Source: Clostridium tyrobutyricum DSM 2637 = ATCC 25755 = JCM 11008
GTDB taxonomy: Bacteria; Bacillota; Clostridia; Clostridiales; Clostridiaceae
NCBI RefSeq assembly: GCF_000359585.1
Contig: NZ_APMH01000002.1
Location: 124,001-188,000, forward strand
Length of the DNA: 64,000 nt
Reading direction: 5' to 3'
Shown: positions 17,927 through 26,732 of the stretch, piece after piece
Layout: each line of letters begins with the position of its first letter
How positions within the stretch are numbered: position 1 is the first letter of the stretch
Position numbers and translations under genes: made by a program
The notes under the pieces: generated by a model
The model's input: only the letters and a program-made list of their open reading frames with translations
Told to the model about the DNA's origin: nothing
Database searches by the model: none

Positions 17927-18607
17927 TTATACCCTACTTTTGGCACCAGTCAATATCGTAACTTTATTTGAACCATTATTTTTCAGTTCCGATGCGCAAT
18001 AAAATGCAGTAGCTCCAGTAGTTATAACATCGTCAACAAGTAAAATGTTTTTATTTTTTACCATATCTTTATCTACAATTTTAAAACTATCTTTTATATT
18101 ACTCCATCTGTCTTCTTTACTCAATCCTATTTGATCTTTTGTACTTCTCCTTTTTTGGATACAGCATTTAACCGGTTTTCTTAAATAGCCTTTAAGTATA
18201 CTAGCTAAATACTTGCTTTGATTATACCCTCTTCTTTTTTCATCCTTTTTTGTCATGGGAACATAAGTTATGATATCAAATACTATATTGTTCTTTTTTA
18301 TAACATCATACATATATGCAGCTATAACTTCTCCAGATTTAAAAGAATTCTTATATTTCAATTTTCCTATAAGCTCTTTCATACTTCCTGAGTAATATGA
18401 AGCACTATAAAAATCAAATTTTGTATTTTGGTATTCCAATTGGTTTTTGTTTTCACAGCTCATTATACCTTTTCTGCATGAATTACATATGAATTCATCG
18501 GAATATAGATCATATCCACACAATAAACATTTCTCATCATCACAATAAATAGTTGACAGCAAACAATCTTTTAAAAATTTCAAACTTTCAATAATCCCAT
18601 GTTCCAT
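17927..18607 (-). CDS. comFC: ComFC-family phosphoribosyltransferase-like protein
   Basis: A 226-residue ComF protein, needed for DNA uptake where competence exists. An N-terminal zinc finger (CLLCGYDLYSDEFICNSC, two Cys pairs at ~28-44) precedes a type I phosphoribosyltransferase fold with the PRPP loop NILLVDDVITTGAT (~188-201) and the conserved block RRGYNQS (~124-130). It overlaps the ComFA-like gene upstream by 28 bases, so translation is probably coupled. Many clostridia keep comFC without being known as naturally competent, so another role in DNA processing is possible. Confidence 0.92.
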   Translation of the reverse strand: MEHGIIESLKFLKDCLLSTIYCDDEKCLLCGYDLYSDEFICNSCRKGIMSCENKNQLEYQNTKFDFYSASYYSGSMKELIGKLKYKNSFKSGEVIAAYMYDVIKKNNIVFDIITYVPMTKKDEKRRGYNQSKYLASILKGYLRKPVKCCIQKRRSTKDQIGLSKEDRWSNIKDSFKIVDKDMVKNKNILLVDDVITTGATAFYCASELKNNGSNKVTILTGAKSRV

Positions 18608-19602
18608 GCTTCTTTGTTAAAATTTCTAGCTATACATTTGGCCTTTTCCATCTCTTTCGTCTCATAATTAGCTAAAAATATAACTTCTCCTTTTAAATTT
18701 TTCTTATCTCGCGCTACACTTGCACATAAATATATAAATTCTTTATAGTTAAAACTCTTATTGTCTGCGAAATATATCATTATATCAGAATTCTCTATAT
18801 GACTAATTAGATCTCCAAAATAATCTGTAATTAACACTGCATTTTCCATATTAAAAAATTTTGAAATTACTTTTTCATCAGGTCTTTCCCTTTCAAAACA
18901 CATTATATTTTTCAAAATATATTTGCAATATTGTCTTATGTATGAACTTACTTCCCTGACTTTTATATAATCAGGAACGTATATTATAACTTTTCTCCCT
19001 GCATTTATAGACCATTTTAAATAATCATAAATTACAAATGGTATATCTTTACTTATATTAATTCTAGTAATTACTGTCCTTGGCTCAACTATTGGGAATT
19101 TATTGTTTTTAAGAGGTATAATAATATAATCAGCATTTTTTAATATCTCTTCTATTGAATATGAAATTATTCTACTATTTTCATAAGCTAGTTTATCCAA
19201 TATATCTAGTATTTCATATCTATTGTGGTATGAGAAACTACTTATATCATCGTAGATAATCAAATCAAATTTTTGATCAATCTTTGTTGCTGTTTCCAGG
19301 CTGCATATTTTTAAATTTGAATTATTATTTGTAAACTTTTTTATATAACTATAATCTTTTAAATTAGTATATTTCTTTATATTTGATATAATGCTTATCT
19401 GTCCCGGCTTTTCATCTGTTATATATATTACTTTTTTATCCTCTTTCATATATTTTTGAATAATTTCTATAAATATTTCTGTAGAATTATATGGAACAGA
19501 TATTATATTTAAAAATTTTTTCTTTCCATTAATCCATTTTATTATATCCTGTTCTACTCTTGTCTTCTCCTCTCCAAGGTGCATCTTTTTCCAAAGCAAC
19601 AT
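18580..19602 (-). CDS. degenerate ComFA-like helicase
   Basis: A 340-residue protein in the comFA slot before comFC. The start at ATG 19602 has GGAGAG about eight bases upstream and lies inside the end of recD2. The order of ComFA elements can be followed, but catalytic residues are lost: where Walker A should be there is SVPYNSTEIF (no GKT), the DEVDAFPY-like block reads DDISSFSY, and the C-terminal helicase part reads NAVLITDYFGDLISHIENSD then CASVARDKKNLKGEVIFL, lacking the Q-x-x-G-R-x-G-R of motif VI. The tail KEMEKAKCIARNFNKEA is ComFA-like. I infer a pseudo-ATPase derived from ComFA; the alignment is by eye. Confidence 0.65.
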   Translation of the reverse strand: MLLWKKMHLGEEKTRVEQDIIKWINGKKKFLNIISVPYNSTEIFIEIIQKYMKEDKKVIYITDEKPGQISIISNIKKYTNLKDYSYIKKFTNNNSNLKICSLETATKIDQKFDLIIYDDISSFSYHNRYEILDILDKLAYENSRIISYSIEEILKNADYIIIPLKNNKFPIVEPRTVITRINISKDIPFVIYDYLKWSINAGRKVIIYVPDYIKVREVSSYIRQYCKYILKNIMCFERERPDEKVISKFFNMENAVLITDYFGDLISHIENSDIMIYFADNKSFNYKEFIYLCASVARDKKNLKGEVIFLANYETKEMEKAKCIARNFNKEAWNMGLLKV

Positions 19603-21823
19603 TATCTTCACTCTCCATTATATCCATTATTCTATTTTTTAATAAAGAATATCTGTCGAAACTCTTGTTGTTGTCTATCATAAATTTTAGCGCCTTTAAC
19701 TCACCAACCAGTACAACCATTTGTTTTGCCCTGGTTACAGCTGTATATAGAAGATTCCTATTCATCAAAAAACTTGATCCCATAAATACAGGCATGACTA
19801 TTACCGGGAATTCGCTTCCTTGACTTTTGTGTATGGTTACTGCATAAGCCAAAGTTAACTCATCTAAGTATATATTATCATACATAACTCTTTTTTCATC
19901 ATCAAAAATTACTGATAAAGTATTATTTTCATTATTTATACTCTCTACGTAACCTACATCCCCATTAAATATTCCCAATCCGCTTTCTTCTCCACTGTTT
20001 AGAATTGATTCCCATTTTAACGAATAATTGTTCTTTGTCTGCATCACCTTATCCCCAACTCTAAATAGTACATTTCTAAATTCCTTTTCATTTTTATCTT
20101 TACTTTTACAATTCAAAACATTTTGAAGTCTGTTATTTAAATTAAGAACTCCAAGAATACCTTTTCTCATAGGTGAAACTACTTGAATATCACTTAATTT
20201 ATTCCATGATTTATTAAAGCCAGGCAGTCTTTTGTCAACCAATTGAATCAATGTATCCAGTATTTTATTCTGGTCATCACATTTTATGAAGTAAAAGTCC
20301 TTATCCTTTTTATTTAAAAACGGCATCATACCAGAATTTATTCTATGTGCATTTACTATTATCATACTTTCTTTGGATTGTCTGAATATCTCTTTTAACC
20401 TAACTACTTTAATGCACTTGCTTTCTATAAAATCCTTAAGTACATTTCCTGGTCCAACTGAAGGAAGTTGATCTACATCTCCTACTATTATAACTCTAGT
20501 GCCAATAGAAATTGCCTTAAGTAAATTATTCATAAGAATTATATCTATCATGGATGCTTCATCTACAATCACTACATCACATTCCAGTGTAATATCTTCA
20601 CTTCTAGAAAACATAATTTCATCTTCATCACTAGATGCATTCATTTCTAAAAGCCGGTGTATAGTTTTTGCCTCTCTATTTGCAGATTCTGACATTCTCT
20701 TTGCAGCCCTTCCTGTAGGTGCTGCCATAAATACCCTTAGCTTTGCCTTTTCAAATATTTTGGTAATACAATTTATTATAGTAGTCTTTCCCGTACCAGG
20801 TCCTCCTGTTATTATTTCCACTCCATTTTCCACTGCACCTATTATAGCTTTTTTTTGTGATTCTGCAAATTGTATATTATTTTGTGATTCAAATTCTGAA
20901 ATTTCTTTATCTATATCTAATTCAATTTCATCATACTCACTAAATGACAAATATAATATTTTTTTTGTCACACTAAGCTCGCAATAATAATAAATAGGTA
21001 AGAATACACAGATATTATCTTCAAATTTCTCCAATTTTATAGTTCCTTTAAGTGAGCTGTCATATATATTTTCTTCTATCTCATCTTTTGTCACCTCAAG
21101 TACATCCAGCGCTTCTTCCTCTAATTTTTTTAACGGCATATATGTGTTGCCAAAATTACAAAACTTACTTACTATATATTTAATACCACTCTGAATTCTA
21201 AATGGTGAATTGCCTTCTATTCCCAAACTTCTAGCTATTCTATCAGCAATTTTAAAGCCTATGCCTGATATTTCTTCCGTAAGTACATATGGATTTTCCT
21301 TAACTGTTTTTATAGATGCTGCTCCAAACTTCTTATGTATCTTTACACATTGATTTGGAGTAACCCCATAAGTTTGTAAAAATATCATTATATTTCTTAC
21401 TTCTACTTGTTTTGAATAGGATTTACAAATTAAATCTATCTTTTTTTGTCCAATACCTTCTATCTCTCTAAGTCTTTCTATATGATTATCCAATACATCT
21501 AATGTATCTTCACCAAATCTCTCTACTATTTTCTTTGCAGTTACAGGTCCTATGCCCGATATTGCCCCAGATGATAAGTATCTTTCTATTCCAGTGGAAC
21601 TAGTTGGCAATATCTCCTCAGAATATTTAATTTTAAGCTGCCTGCCAAACTTGGGATGGACTGACCAGTCTCCCGTTAACTTTAAATTTTGTCCTTCCAT
21701 AATAAATGGTATACTGCCTACTATAACTGTAATTCCATCTTTTCCCTTTATTCTGGCAACTGTATATCCATTTTTCTCATTTTGATATACTATTTCATCT
21801 ACAATACCTTGTAACTCCTGCAT
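19529..21823 (-). CDS. recD2: RecD2-type ATP-dependent DNA helicase
   Basis: A 764-residue 5'-3' helicase of the RecD2/TraA family, acting in DNA repair without RecBC. The N-terminal part carries tandem helix-hairpin-helix segments (ISGIGPVTAKKIVERFG ~92-108; LREIEGIGQKKIDLI ~120-134). The motor has Walker A GGPGTGKTT (~338), Walker B VVIVDEASM (~413), GDVDQLPSVGPG (~445) and the C-terminal helicase motif VTIHKSQGSEFP (~675) followed by LLYTAVTRAKQ. GGGAG precedes the ATG. Its 3' end overlaps the ComFA-like gene by about 74 bases, so the three genes form one unit with comFC. Confidence 0.95.
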   Translation of the reverse strand: MQELQGIVDEIVYQNEKNGYTVARIKGKDGITVIVGSIPFIMEGQNLKLTGDWSVHPKFGRQLKIKYSEEILPTSSTGIERYLSSGAISGIGPVTAKKIVERFGEDTLDVLDNHIERLREIEGIGQKKIDLICKSYSKQVEVRNIMIFLQTYGVTPNQCVKIHKKFGAASIKTVKENPYVLTEEISGIGFKIADRIARSLGIEGNSPFRIQSGIKYIVSKFCNFGNTYMPLKKLEEEALDVLEVTKDEIEENIYDSSLKGTIKLEKFEDNICVFLPIYYYCELSVTKKILYLSFSEYDEIELDIDKEISEFESQNNIQFAESQKKAIIGAVENGVEIITGGPGTGKTTIINCITKIFEKAKLRVFMAAPTGRAAKRMSESANREAKTIHRLLEMNASSDEDEIMFSRSEDITLECDVVIVDEASMIDIILMNNLLKAISIGTRVIIVGDVDQLPSVGPGNVLKDFIESKCIKVVRLKEIFRQSKESMIIVNAHRINSGMMPFLNKKDKDFYFIKCDDQNKILDTLIQLVDKRLPGFNKSWNKLSDIQVVSPMRKGILGVLNLNNRLQNVLNCKSKDKNEKEFRNVLFRVGDKVMQTKNNYSLKWESILNSGEESGLGIFNGDVGYVESINNENNTLSVIFDDEKRVMYDNIYLDELTLAYAVTIHKSQGSEFPVIVMPVFMGSSFLMNRNLLYTAVTRAKQMVVLVGELKALKFMIDNNKSFDRYSLLKNRIMDIMESEDNVALEKDAPWRGEDKSRTGYNKMD

Positions 21824-21900
21824 AGAATCTCCCTACTTTTTTAAGATAGTTATAATACATACAATTATATCATAATATTATATTAAATTGATTTTAACTT

Positions 21901-21931
21901 AAAAAGCACGTATCCATTTATGGATACGTGC
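21901..21931 (-). terminator. terminator of metK
   Basis: Perfect stem GCACGTATCCA / TGGATACGTGC with a TAAA loop and TTTTTAA downstream on the minus strand. Confidence 0.9.
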
Positions 21932-21940
21932 CAAGAAATA

Positions 21941-23116
21941 TTATAAATATTTCTTTATTTCATTCACTCTATTCAATTTTTCCCAAGGAACATCTATATC
22001 TGTTCTTCCAAAGTGTCCATAAGCTGCTACTTGTCTATATATAGGCCTTCTTAAATCCAAATCTCTTATTATAGCTCCCGGTCTCAAATCAAATACTTTA
22101 TTTACTATTTCAACTATTTTATCTTCTGAAATTTTTCCTGTACCAAAAGTATCTGCTGTTATAGATACAGGTTGTGCTACACCTATGGCATAAGCCAACT
22201 GCAACTCTAGCTTGTCTGCTACTCCTGCTGCCACTAGGTTCTTAGCAACCCATCTTGCTGCATATGCAGCAGATCTATCAACCTTAGTTGGGTCTTTTCC
22301 TGAGAAAGCTCCGCCGCCATGTCTTCCGTATCCACCATATGTATCAACTATTATCTTTCTTCCTGTAAGTCCTGAATCTCCTTGAGGACCTCCTACAACA
22401 AATCTACCTGTCGGATTTATGAAATATTTAGTTTTGCTGTCCAAAAATTCTGCTGGTATAATAAATTTTATTACATTTTCAATTATATCTTCTCTTATCT
22501 GTTCTTGAGTTACATGTGGGTCATGCTGAGTAGATACAACTACTGTATCTATTCTAACAGGCTTATCATTTTCATATTCTACAGTTACCTGAGTTTTACC
22601 ATCTGGTCTCAAATAAGATAATATACCTTCTTTTCTTACATCCGCCAATCTCTTAGAAAGCTTATGTGCCATACTTATTGGAAGTGGCATGTATTCTTCA
22701 GTTTCATTTGTAGCAAAACCAAACATCATTCCCTGATCTCCAGCTCCAATAGCATCTATTTTATCCATCTTACCTGATTTAGCTTCAAAAGCTTCATCTA
22801 CACCCATGGCTATATCAGAAGATTGCTCATCTATAGAGGATATTACAGAACAAGTATCACAATCAAAACCATATTTAGCTCTAGTATATCCTATTTCTCT
22901 TACAGTCTTTCTAACTATTTTAGGTATGTCTACGTAACACTTAGTTGATATTTCACCCATAACTAAAATCATTCCGGTAGTAGTTATTGTCTCACAAGCT
23001 ACTCTTCCATTGGGATCCTGACTTAATATAGAATCAAGGATAGCATCTGAAATTTGATCACACATTTTATCTGGATGTCCTTCTGTAACTGACTCAGATG
23101 TGAATAGTTTTCTCAT
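21941..23116 (-). CDS. metK: S-adenosylmethionine synthetase
   Basis: Makes S-adenosylmethionine from methionine and ATP; soluble homotetramer. Its 391 residues are the normal length. The N-terminal [21 protein letters not shown], the methionine/ATP loop region [12 protein letters not shown] (~118-129) and the glycine-rich signature [16 protein letters not shown] (~260-275) are all intact. GGAGG is placed eight bases before the ATG. Expression is under the SAM-I riboswitch and terminator directly upstream, giving product feedback. Confidence 0.98.
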   Translation of the reverse strand: MRKLFTSESVTEGHPDKMCDQISDAILDSILSQDPNGRVACETITTTGMILVMGEISTKCYVDIPKIVRKTVREIGYTRAKYGFDCDTCSVISSIDEQSSDIAMGVDEAFEAKSGKMDKIDAIGAGDQGMMFGFATNETEEYMPLPISMAHKLSKRLADVRKEGILSYLRPDGKTQVTVEYENDKPVRIDTVVVSTQHDPHVTQEQIREDIIENVIKFIIPAEFLDSKTKYFINPTGRFVVGGPQGDSGLTGRKIIVDTYGGYGRHGGGAFSGKDPTKVDRSAAYAARWVAKNLVAAGVADKLELQLAYAIGVAQPVSITADTFGTGKISEDKIVEIVNKVFDLRPGAIIRDLDLRRPIYRQVAAYGHFGRTDIDVPWEKLNRVNEIKKYL

Positions 23117-23142
23117 ATTTCTTACCTCCGTTTGTGTAAAAT

Positions 23143-23168
23143 AAAAAACCTCTTCGTAAGAAGAGGTT
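23143..23168 (-). terminator. riboswitch-controlled terminator before metK
   Basis: AACCTCTT / AAGAGGTT stem followed by TTTTTTA on the minus strand, between the SAM aptamer and the metK Shine-Dalgarno; the expected expression platform. Confidence 0.88.
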
Positions 23169-23184
23169 AATAAACTTAACTACT

Positions 23185-23283
23185 CTCTTATCTTGCAGTA
23201 ATTCTGCAGGAATTGGCACCTTAGTAATATTACTGGTTGCCGGGTTTCACAGGGCCCTTTCCCTCCACCTCTCTCGATAAGAG
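23185..23283 (-). promoter_or_regulatory. SAM-I riboswitch (S box)
   Basis: Minus-strand reading: closing helix CTCTTATC / GATAAGAG, then AGAGGTGGAGGGA, GGGCCCTGTGAAACCCGGCAACC and AAGGTGCCAATTCC. These are the conserved S-box cores, including the kink-turn and the SAM pocket. It controls metK. Confidence 0.97.
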
Positions 23284-23298
23284 TTTTAAATTGTAAAA

Positions 23299-23324
23299 TA
23301 AAAAACACTTGTAAGTGTTTTTTT
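23299..23324 (-). terminator. hairpin after tRNA-Tyr
   Basis: AAAAACACTT / AAGTGTTTTT with a 3-base loop and T-runs on both sides, directly after the tRNA-Tyr CCA. It could be a terminator or a processing hairpin; it is only 15 bases before the SAM riboswitch. Confidence 0.65.
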
Positions 23325-23325
23325 A

Positions 23326-23410
23326 TGGTGGAGGAAGATGGATTCGAACCATCGAAGTCAATGACAACAGATTTACAGTCTGCCCCCTTTAGCCACTCGG
23401 GAATTCCTCC
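23326..23410 (-). tRNA. tRNA-Tyr (GTA)
   Basis: Starts GGAGGAATTCCCGAGTGGC, has the anticodon loop CTGTAAA, a long variable arm (a class II tRNA) and T-loop GGTTCGAATCC, and ends with an encoded CCA. The acceptor stem GGAGGAA / TTCCTCC pairs fully. It lies 5 bases after tRNA-Thr in one transcript. Confidence 0.97.
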
Positions 23411-23415
23411 GCATT

Positions 23416-23491
<76 letters not shown>

Positions 23492-23553
23492 GTATGATTA
23501 ATATTTTGGCAATCAATAAAAATCCATAAATAACAAATTCATTACCGTAAATT

Positions 23554-23582
23554 AGTATACATGGTCAATATAATATTTTCAA
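23554..23582 (-). promoter_or_regulatory. promoter of the tRNA-Thr/tRNA-Tyr unit
   Basis: TTGAAA (23577-23582) and TATACT (23554-23559) separated by 17 bases, about 60 bases before tRNA-Thr. The rest of 23583-23778 is AT-rich with no further recognisable feature. Confidence 0.6.
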
Positions 23583-23778
23583 ATTTTATATACGACCATT
23601 TTCATAAATTACATAGTATTATAACCATTTTTCTCCGTTTTCCTTCTAATATCGTACATTAACAATTACAGCATTTATATCCTATTTATTAAAAAATATT
23701 GTATTACATTCTATTTTTTTAATTATGTCATATAAATTATATATAGCATTCAACACATAAATTAAAGAGGTGAACACT

Positions 23779-24321
23779 TTGAATAAAGTAAAATCTAACT
23801 ATAAAAGTAAATTGGCTTACTACAAGTTAGCATATTTTTTAAAAGATTATATTAATGAAAATACTGTAATAGTTTGTATTGGAACAGACAAATACATAGG
23901 AGACTGCCTTGGCCCTTTGGTAGGTACACTTCTTAAAACAAATCATTTTCCCCTACCAGTGTATGGTACAATTGAAGATCCAATACATGCTTTAAATATT
24001 GATAATAAATTAAATGAAATAAGGTTAAATCATGAAAATTATAATATTATAGGTATAGATGCCTGTCTAGGCAATCGAGAAAATATAGGTGAGATACAAG
24101 CTAGAGATTTCCCGATTCATCCTGGAAAAGGTGTTGGTAAATCTCTGCCCAATGTAGGAGAATCATCAATAGTAGGTATAGTTGATTCAAATGCCAATGA
24201 AAATATATTTAGCTGTACTAATAATATAAGATTAAGTTTAATTTTATCCATGGCAAAAGTTATACTTCGTTCTTTAATGCATGGATACTATTTATACTAT
24301 AATGATGATTTACTTGTATAG
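23779..24321 (+). CDS. yyaC: YyaC-family spore protein (DUF1256)
   Basis: A ~180-residue protein of the YyaC family, found in endospore formers and structurally related to the germination protease GPR; its role is not established. Conserved blocks are VCIGTDKYIGDCLGPLVG (~37-54), YGTIEDPIHALNI and IIGIDACLGN, the last with the acidic residue of the fold. Start: TTG at 23779, six bases after AGAGGTG; the GTG at 23770 overlaps that Shine-Dalgarno. It is the only plus-strand gene here and is convergent with mbl. Confidence 0.88.
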   Translation: MNKVKSNYKSKLAYYKLAYFLKDYINENTVIVCIGTDKYIGDCLGPLVGTLLKTNHFPLPVYGTIEDPIHALNIDNKLNEIRLNHENYNIIGIDACLGNRENIGEIQARDFPIHPGKGVGKSLPNVGESSIVGIVDSNANENIFSCTNNIRLSLILSMAKVILRSLMHGYYLYYNDDLLV

Positions 24322-24325
24322 ATAA

Positions 24326-24370
24326 AAATCTAACTTACTAGAAATTAATTCAAACTAATAAATTAGATTT
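24326..24370. terminator. weak inverted repeat between yyaC and mbl
   Basis: AAATCTAA / TTAGATTT arms with a long AT-rich interior, placed where both convergent genes end. It may terminate in both directions but is a weak structure. Confidence 0.3.
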
Positions 24371-24379
24371 AAATGAATA

Positions 24380-25408
24380 TTAGTCTATAAGAGTTATATC
24401 ATCACCACTAAATGTAAGCTCCATTTTGTCCAAATATTCAAGTACTTTGCCTGTACCAATAGCTACACATGATACTGCATCTTCAGCTACATATACCGGT
24501 ACACGTGTGACCTCCTGTATCAGCTCATTTAACCCATTTAAAAGAGATCCCCCTCCAGTCATGACAATACCTTTATTAGAAATATCTGCTGCCAATTCTG
24601 GGGGCGTCTTTTCAAGTACTGCATGGGTTGTATCAGCTATTGCATTTATGGTATATTTTAGTGCATCTCTTATTTCAGTAGATGATACTGCTATATTTTT
24701 AGGAAGACCTGTAACTAGATCTCTACCCCTTATTTCCATACCAATTTCACTGTCTGGCTTATATGCAGAACCTATATTTATCTTTAATTCCTCCGCAGTT
24801 CTCTCTCCTATCATAAGTTTATGTTCTTTTCTTATATATTTCATTATTGATTCATCAAACTTGTCTCCAGCTATCTTAATAGAAGATCTTACAACAATAC
24901 CACCCAAGGATATTACAGCAACATCAGTAGTTCCTCCACCTATATCAATAACCATATTTCCCTCTGGTTTTGTTATATCAATACCAGCACCTATGGCTGC
25001 TGCTAATGGTTCTTCAATCAAAAACACTTTTTTGGCACCTGCATTTTGTGCTGCATCAATTACAGCCCTCTTTTCAACTTCTGTAGCCTCACAAGGGACA
25101 CAAACTACAACTCTAGGAGTAATTCTTTTTTTACCACAAGCTTTTCCTATAAAATATTTCAGCATCTTTTCAGTTACATCATAATCAGATATAACTCCAT
25201 CTCTGAGTGGTCGTATAGCCACAATATTGCCAGGTGTCCTTCCAATCATCTGCCATGCTTCTTCGCCTACAGCCAGTACCTTATTTTGGTTCTTGTCTAT
25301 TGCAACTACTGATGGTTCCTTTAATATTACACCTTTTCCTTTAATATAAACAAGTATTGTAGCTGTACCTAAATCAATTCCCATATCTGTTCCTATACTA
25401 AAAAACAT
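24380..25408 (-). CDS. mbl: MreB/Mbl-family bacterial actin
   Basis: A 342-residue actin-fold protein that polymerises under the membrane and directs cell-wall elongation. Phosphate-1 loop GIDLGTATILVY (~10-21), phosphate-2 MVIDIGGGTTDVAV (~152-165) and the adenosine motif IVMTGGGSLLNGL (~286) are intact, as is the GEEAWQMIGRTPGNI block. Position directly after spoIIID, as in Bacillus and other clostridia, favours the Mbl paralogue over MreB, which usually sits with mreCD. GGAGTG precedes the ATG. Confidence 0.9.
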   Translation of the reverse strand: MFFSIGTDMGIDLGTATILVYIKGKGVILKEPSVVAIDKNQNKVLAVGEEAWQMIGRTPGNIVAIRPLRDGVISDYDVTEKMLKYFIGKACGKKRITPRVVVCVPCEATEVEKRAVIDAAQNAGAKKVFLIEEPLAAAIGAGIDITKPEGNMVIDIGGGTTDVAVISLGGIVVRSSIKIAGDKFDESIMKYIRKEHKLMIGERTAEELKINIGSAYKPDSEIGMEIRGRDLVTGLPKNIAVSSTEIRDALKYTINAIADTTHAVLEKTPPELAADISNKGIVMTGGGSLLNGLNELIQEVTRVPVYVAEDAVSCVAIGTGKVLEYLDKMELTFSGDDITLID

Positions 25409-25499
25409 TCCTTTTTCACTCCTACTCTCCCTTTCTTTTCATTGCAAAATTACATATCACTATTAAGTTTATCATATTATAATTATAATAGGAATGTTT

Positions 25500-25754
25500 T
25501 TAACCTTCAATAGCCTTATATTTCATTTTAGTTGCATTACCACCCCTAATATGTCTTTCTGCTTTATTAAAGTCCAATATGGTTTTTGCCTCTTTTGCTA
25601 TCTGAGGATTTATTTTTGGAAGTCTTTCAGTCATATCCTTGTGTATAGTACTTTTGCTAACGCCAAAAACCTTTGCCGTTTTCCTAATAGTAGCCCTTGA
25701 TCCTATTATATATTTAGCTACCTCTAAAACTCTTTCTTCAATATAATCTTTCAA
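25500..25754 (-). CDS. spoIIID: sporulation transcription factor SpoIIID
   Basis: An 84-residue DNA-binding regulator acting in the mother cell within the sigma-E regulon. The helix-turn-helix is ATIRKTAKVFGVSKSTIHKD (~22-41) and the basic tail (KAERHIRGGNATKMKYKAIEG) is the second DNA-contacting segment known for SpoIIID. Length and sequence are canonical. The start is TTG with GAGGAG ten bases upstream. It precedes mbl by ~90 bases. Confidence 0.97.
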   Translation of the reverse strand: MKDYIEERVLEVAKYIIGSRATIRKTAKVFGVSKSTIHKDMTERLPKINPQIAKEAKTILDFNKAERHIRGGNATKMKYKAIEG

Positions 25755-25881
25755 TTTATTTCAACTCCTCTATAAATTCTGAATTAATAATCAAAAGTTC
25801 AGTTTATTATTAATTAATTTTCAATACATAAAATTTCTATTATAATAAATACAAAAAGTATTTTAATTTTCTTTTTCTATG

Positions 25882-25909
25882 AGCCATTTCTTTATTTAAA
25901 GAAATGGCT
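25882..25909. terminator. hairpin after spoIIQ
   Basis: Perfect AGCCATTTCTTT / AAAGAAATGGCT arms with a 4-base loop, a few bases beyond the spoIIQ stop. There is no good T-run, so termination may be partial. Confidence 0.5.
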
Positions 25910-25914
25910 GAAAC

Positions 25915-26634
25915 TTAATATTTTATATATTTTCCTGGATCAACAAAGCTATTTCCTTTTAAAACAGCAAAATGAAGATGATCGCCATATTTTTCATAAC
26001 CAGATCTAAGGCTAGTATTTCCAACTACTCCTATCACTTGACCTTTTGATATATTCTGACCTTTAGAAACCTTTAAGTTAGGATCTAAGTTTGAATATAC
26101 TGTCTTCAATCCATTTTGATGATTTATAATTACTTGAACTCCATCTTGAGTATTAGTATCCACTTCTTCTACTCTTCCAGTCATGGCAGCAAATACTGGT
26201 TTGCCAATAGGAACTTGTATATCATATCCTAAATTTGGCCTATAAGTTCCTGTAGAATCCCAATATACTGGATCTGTTGAAAATCCTCTTGCTATATTCC
26301 CTTCTACTGGCTTTTGAAAAGTCGTACTAACTGAATTTGACACTCCTTTTGAAGGTTCTTGCTTTTGAGAATTAGCATTTGTTCTACTTTCTGCTTTACT
26401 ACTTTTTTTAACTTGAAGGGCATTATCATATTTATCTTCTAACTTGGCCGTATCCTTACTCTTATTCTGTGATTGAGATATAGCAGCTCTGTTTTTTTGT
26501 TCAGCTTGATTTCTAGTATTCTTAGCTGTTAAATAAGCTGCCGTAGCTGCAACACAAAGACAGATAAATAATATTATATAAAAGCCCTCCTTTTTCAAAA
26601 AACTAAATGGTCTTTTAATAAAATTTTTGTTCAT
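25915..26634 (-). CDS. spoIIQ: SpoIIQ-like M23 (LytM) engulfment protein
   Basis: A ~239-residue forespore membrane protein that pairs with SpoIIIAH to form the channel between forespore and mother cell. Start ATG 26634 (MNKNFIKRPF) follows a perfect AAGGAGG. One N-terminal membrane helix (~20-38) is followed by a Gln/Lys/Ser-rich linker and a LytM domain (~115-235). The metal site is altered: where active enzymes have H-x-G-x-D this one has N-L-G-Y-D, while the second motif HLHFAV is intact. Bacillus SpoIIQ also lacks the first His and is non-catalytic. The gene follows spoIID. Confidence 0.92.
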   Translation of the reverse strand: MNKNFIKRPFSFLKKEGFYIILFICLCVAATAAYLTAKNTRNQAEQKNRAAISQSQNKSKDTAKLEDKYDNALQVKKSSKAESRTNANSQKQEPSKGVSNSVSTTFQKPVEGNIARGFSTDPVYWDSTGTYRPNLGYDIQVPIGKPVFAAMTGRVEEVDTNTQDGVQVIINHQNGLKTVYSNLDPNLKVSKGQNISKGQVIGVVGNTSLRSGYEKYGDHLHFAVLKGNSFVDPGKYIKY

Positions 26635-26701
26635 ATCAACACCTCCTTCTTGTAGTTTGTCCAGAGTATAGAAAAAAATACATGTTTTGTAAAATTTAAT
26701 C

Positions 26702-26732
26702 AAAAAAATAGCAGTGTTTTTAACTGCTATTT
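26702..26732 (-). terminator. terminator between spoIID and spoIIQ
   Basis: AAATAGCAGT / ACTGCTATTT stem and TTTTTTT on the minus strand; its first arm overlaps the spoIID stop codon. It separates the two genes' expression. Confidence 0.8.

Noticed and set aside
20499-20987. A 162-codon plus-strand open frame
   Set aside because: Antisense shadow of recD2; no start signal and hydrophobic composition caused by the reverse of Ile/Asp/Asn codons.
24426-25184. A 252-codon plus-strand open frame
   Set aside because: It is the exact antisense of mbl, whose actin motifs are complete; it lacks a ribosome binding site.
26653-26681. Sigma-F-like promoter (GTATT, 14 bases, GGACAAACTA) before spoIIQ
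   Set aside because: The implied transcript start would fall in the Shine-Dalgarno sequence, leaving no usable leader.
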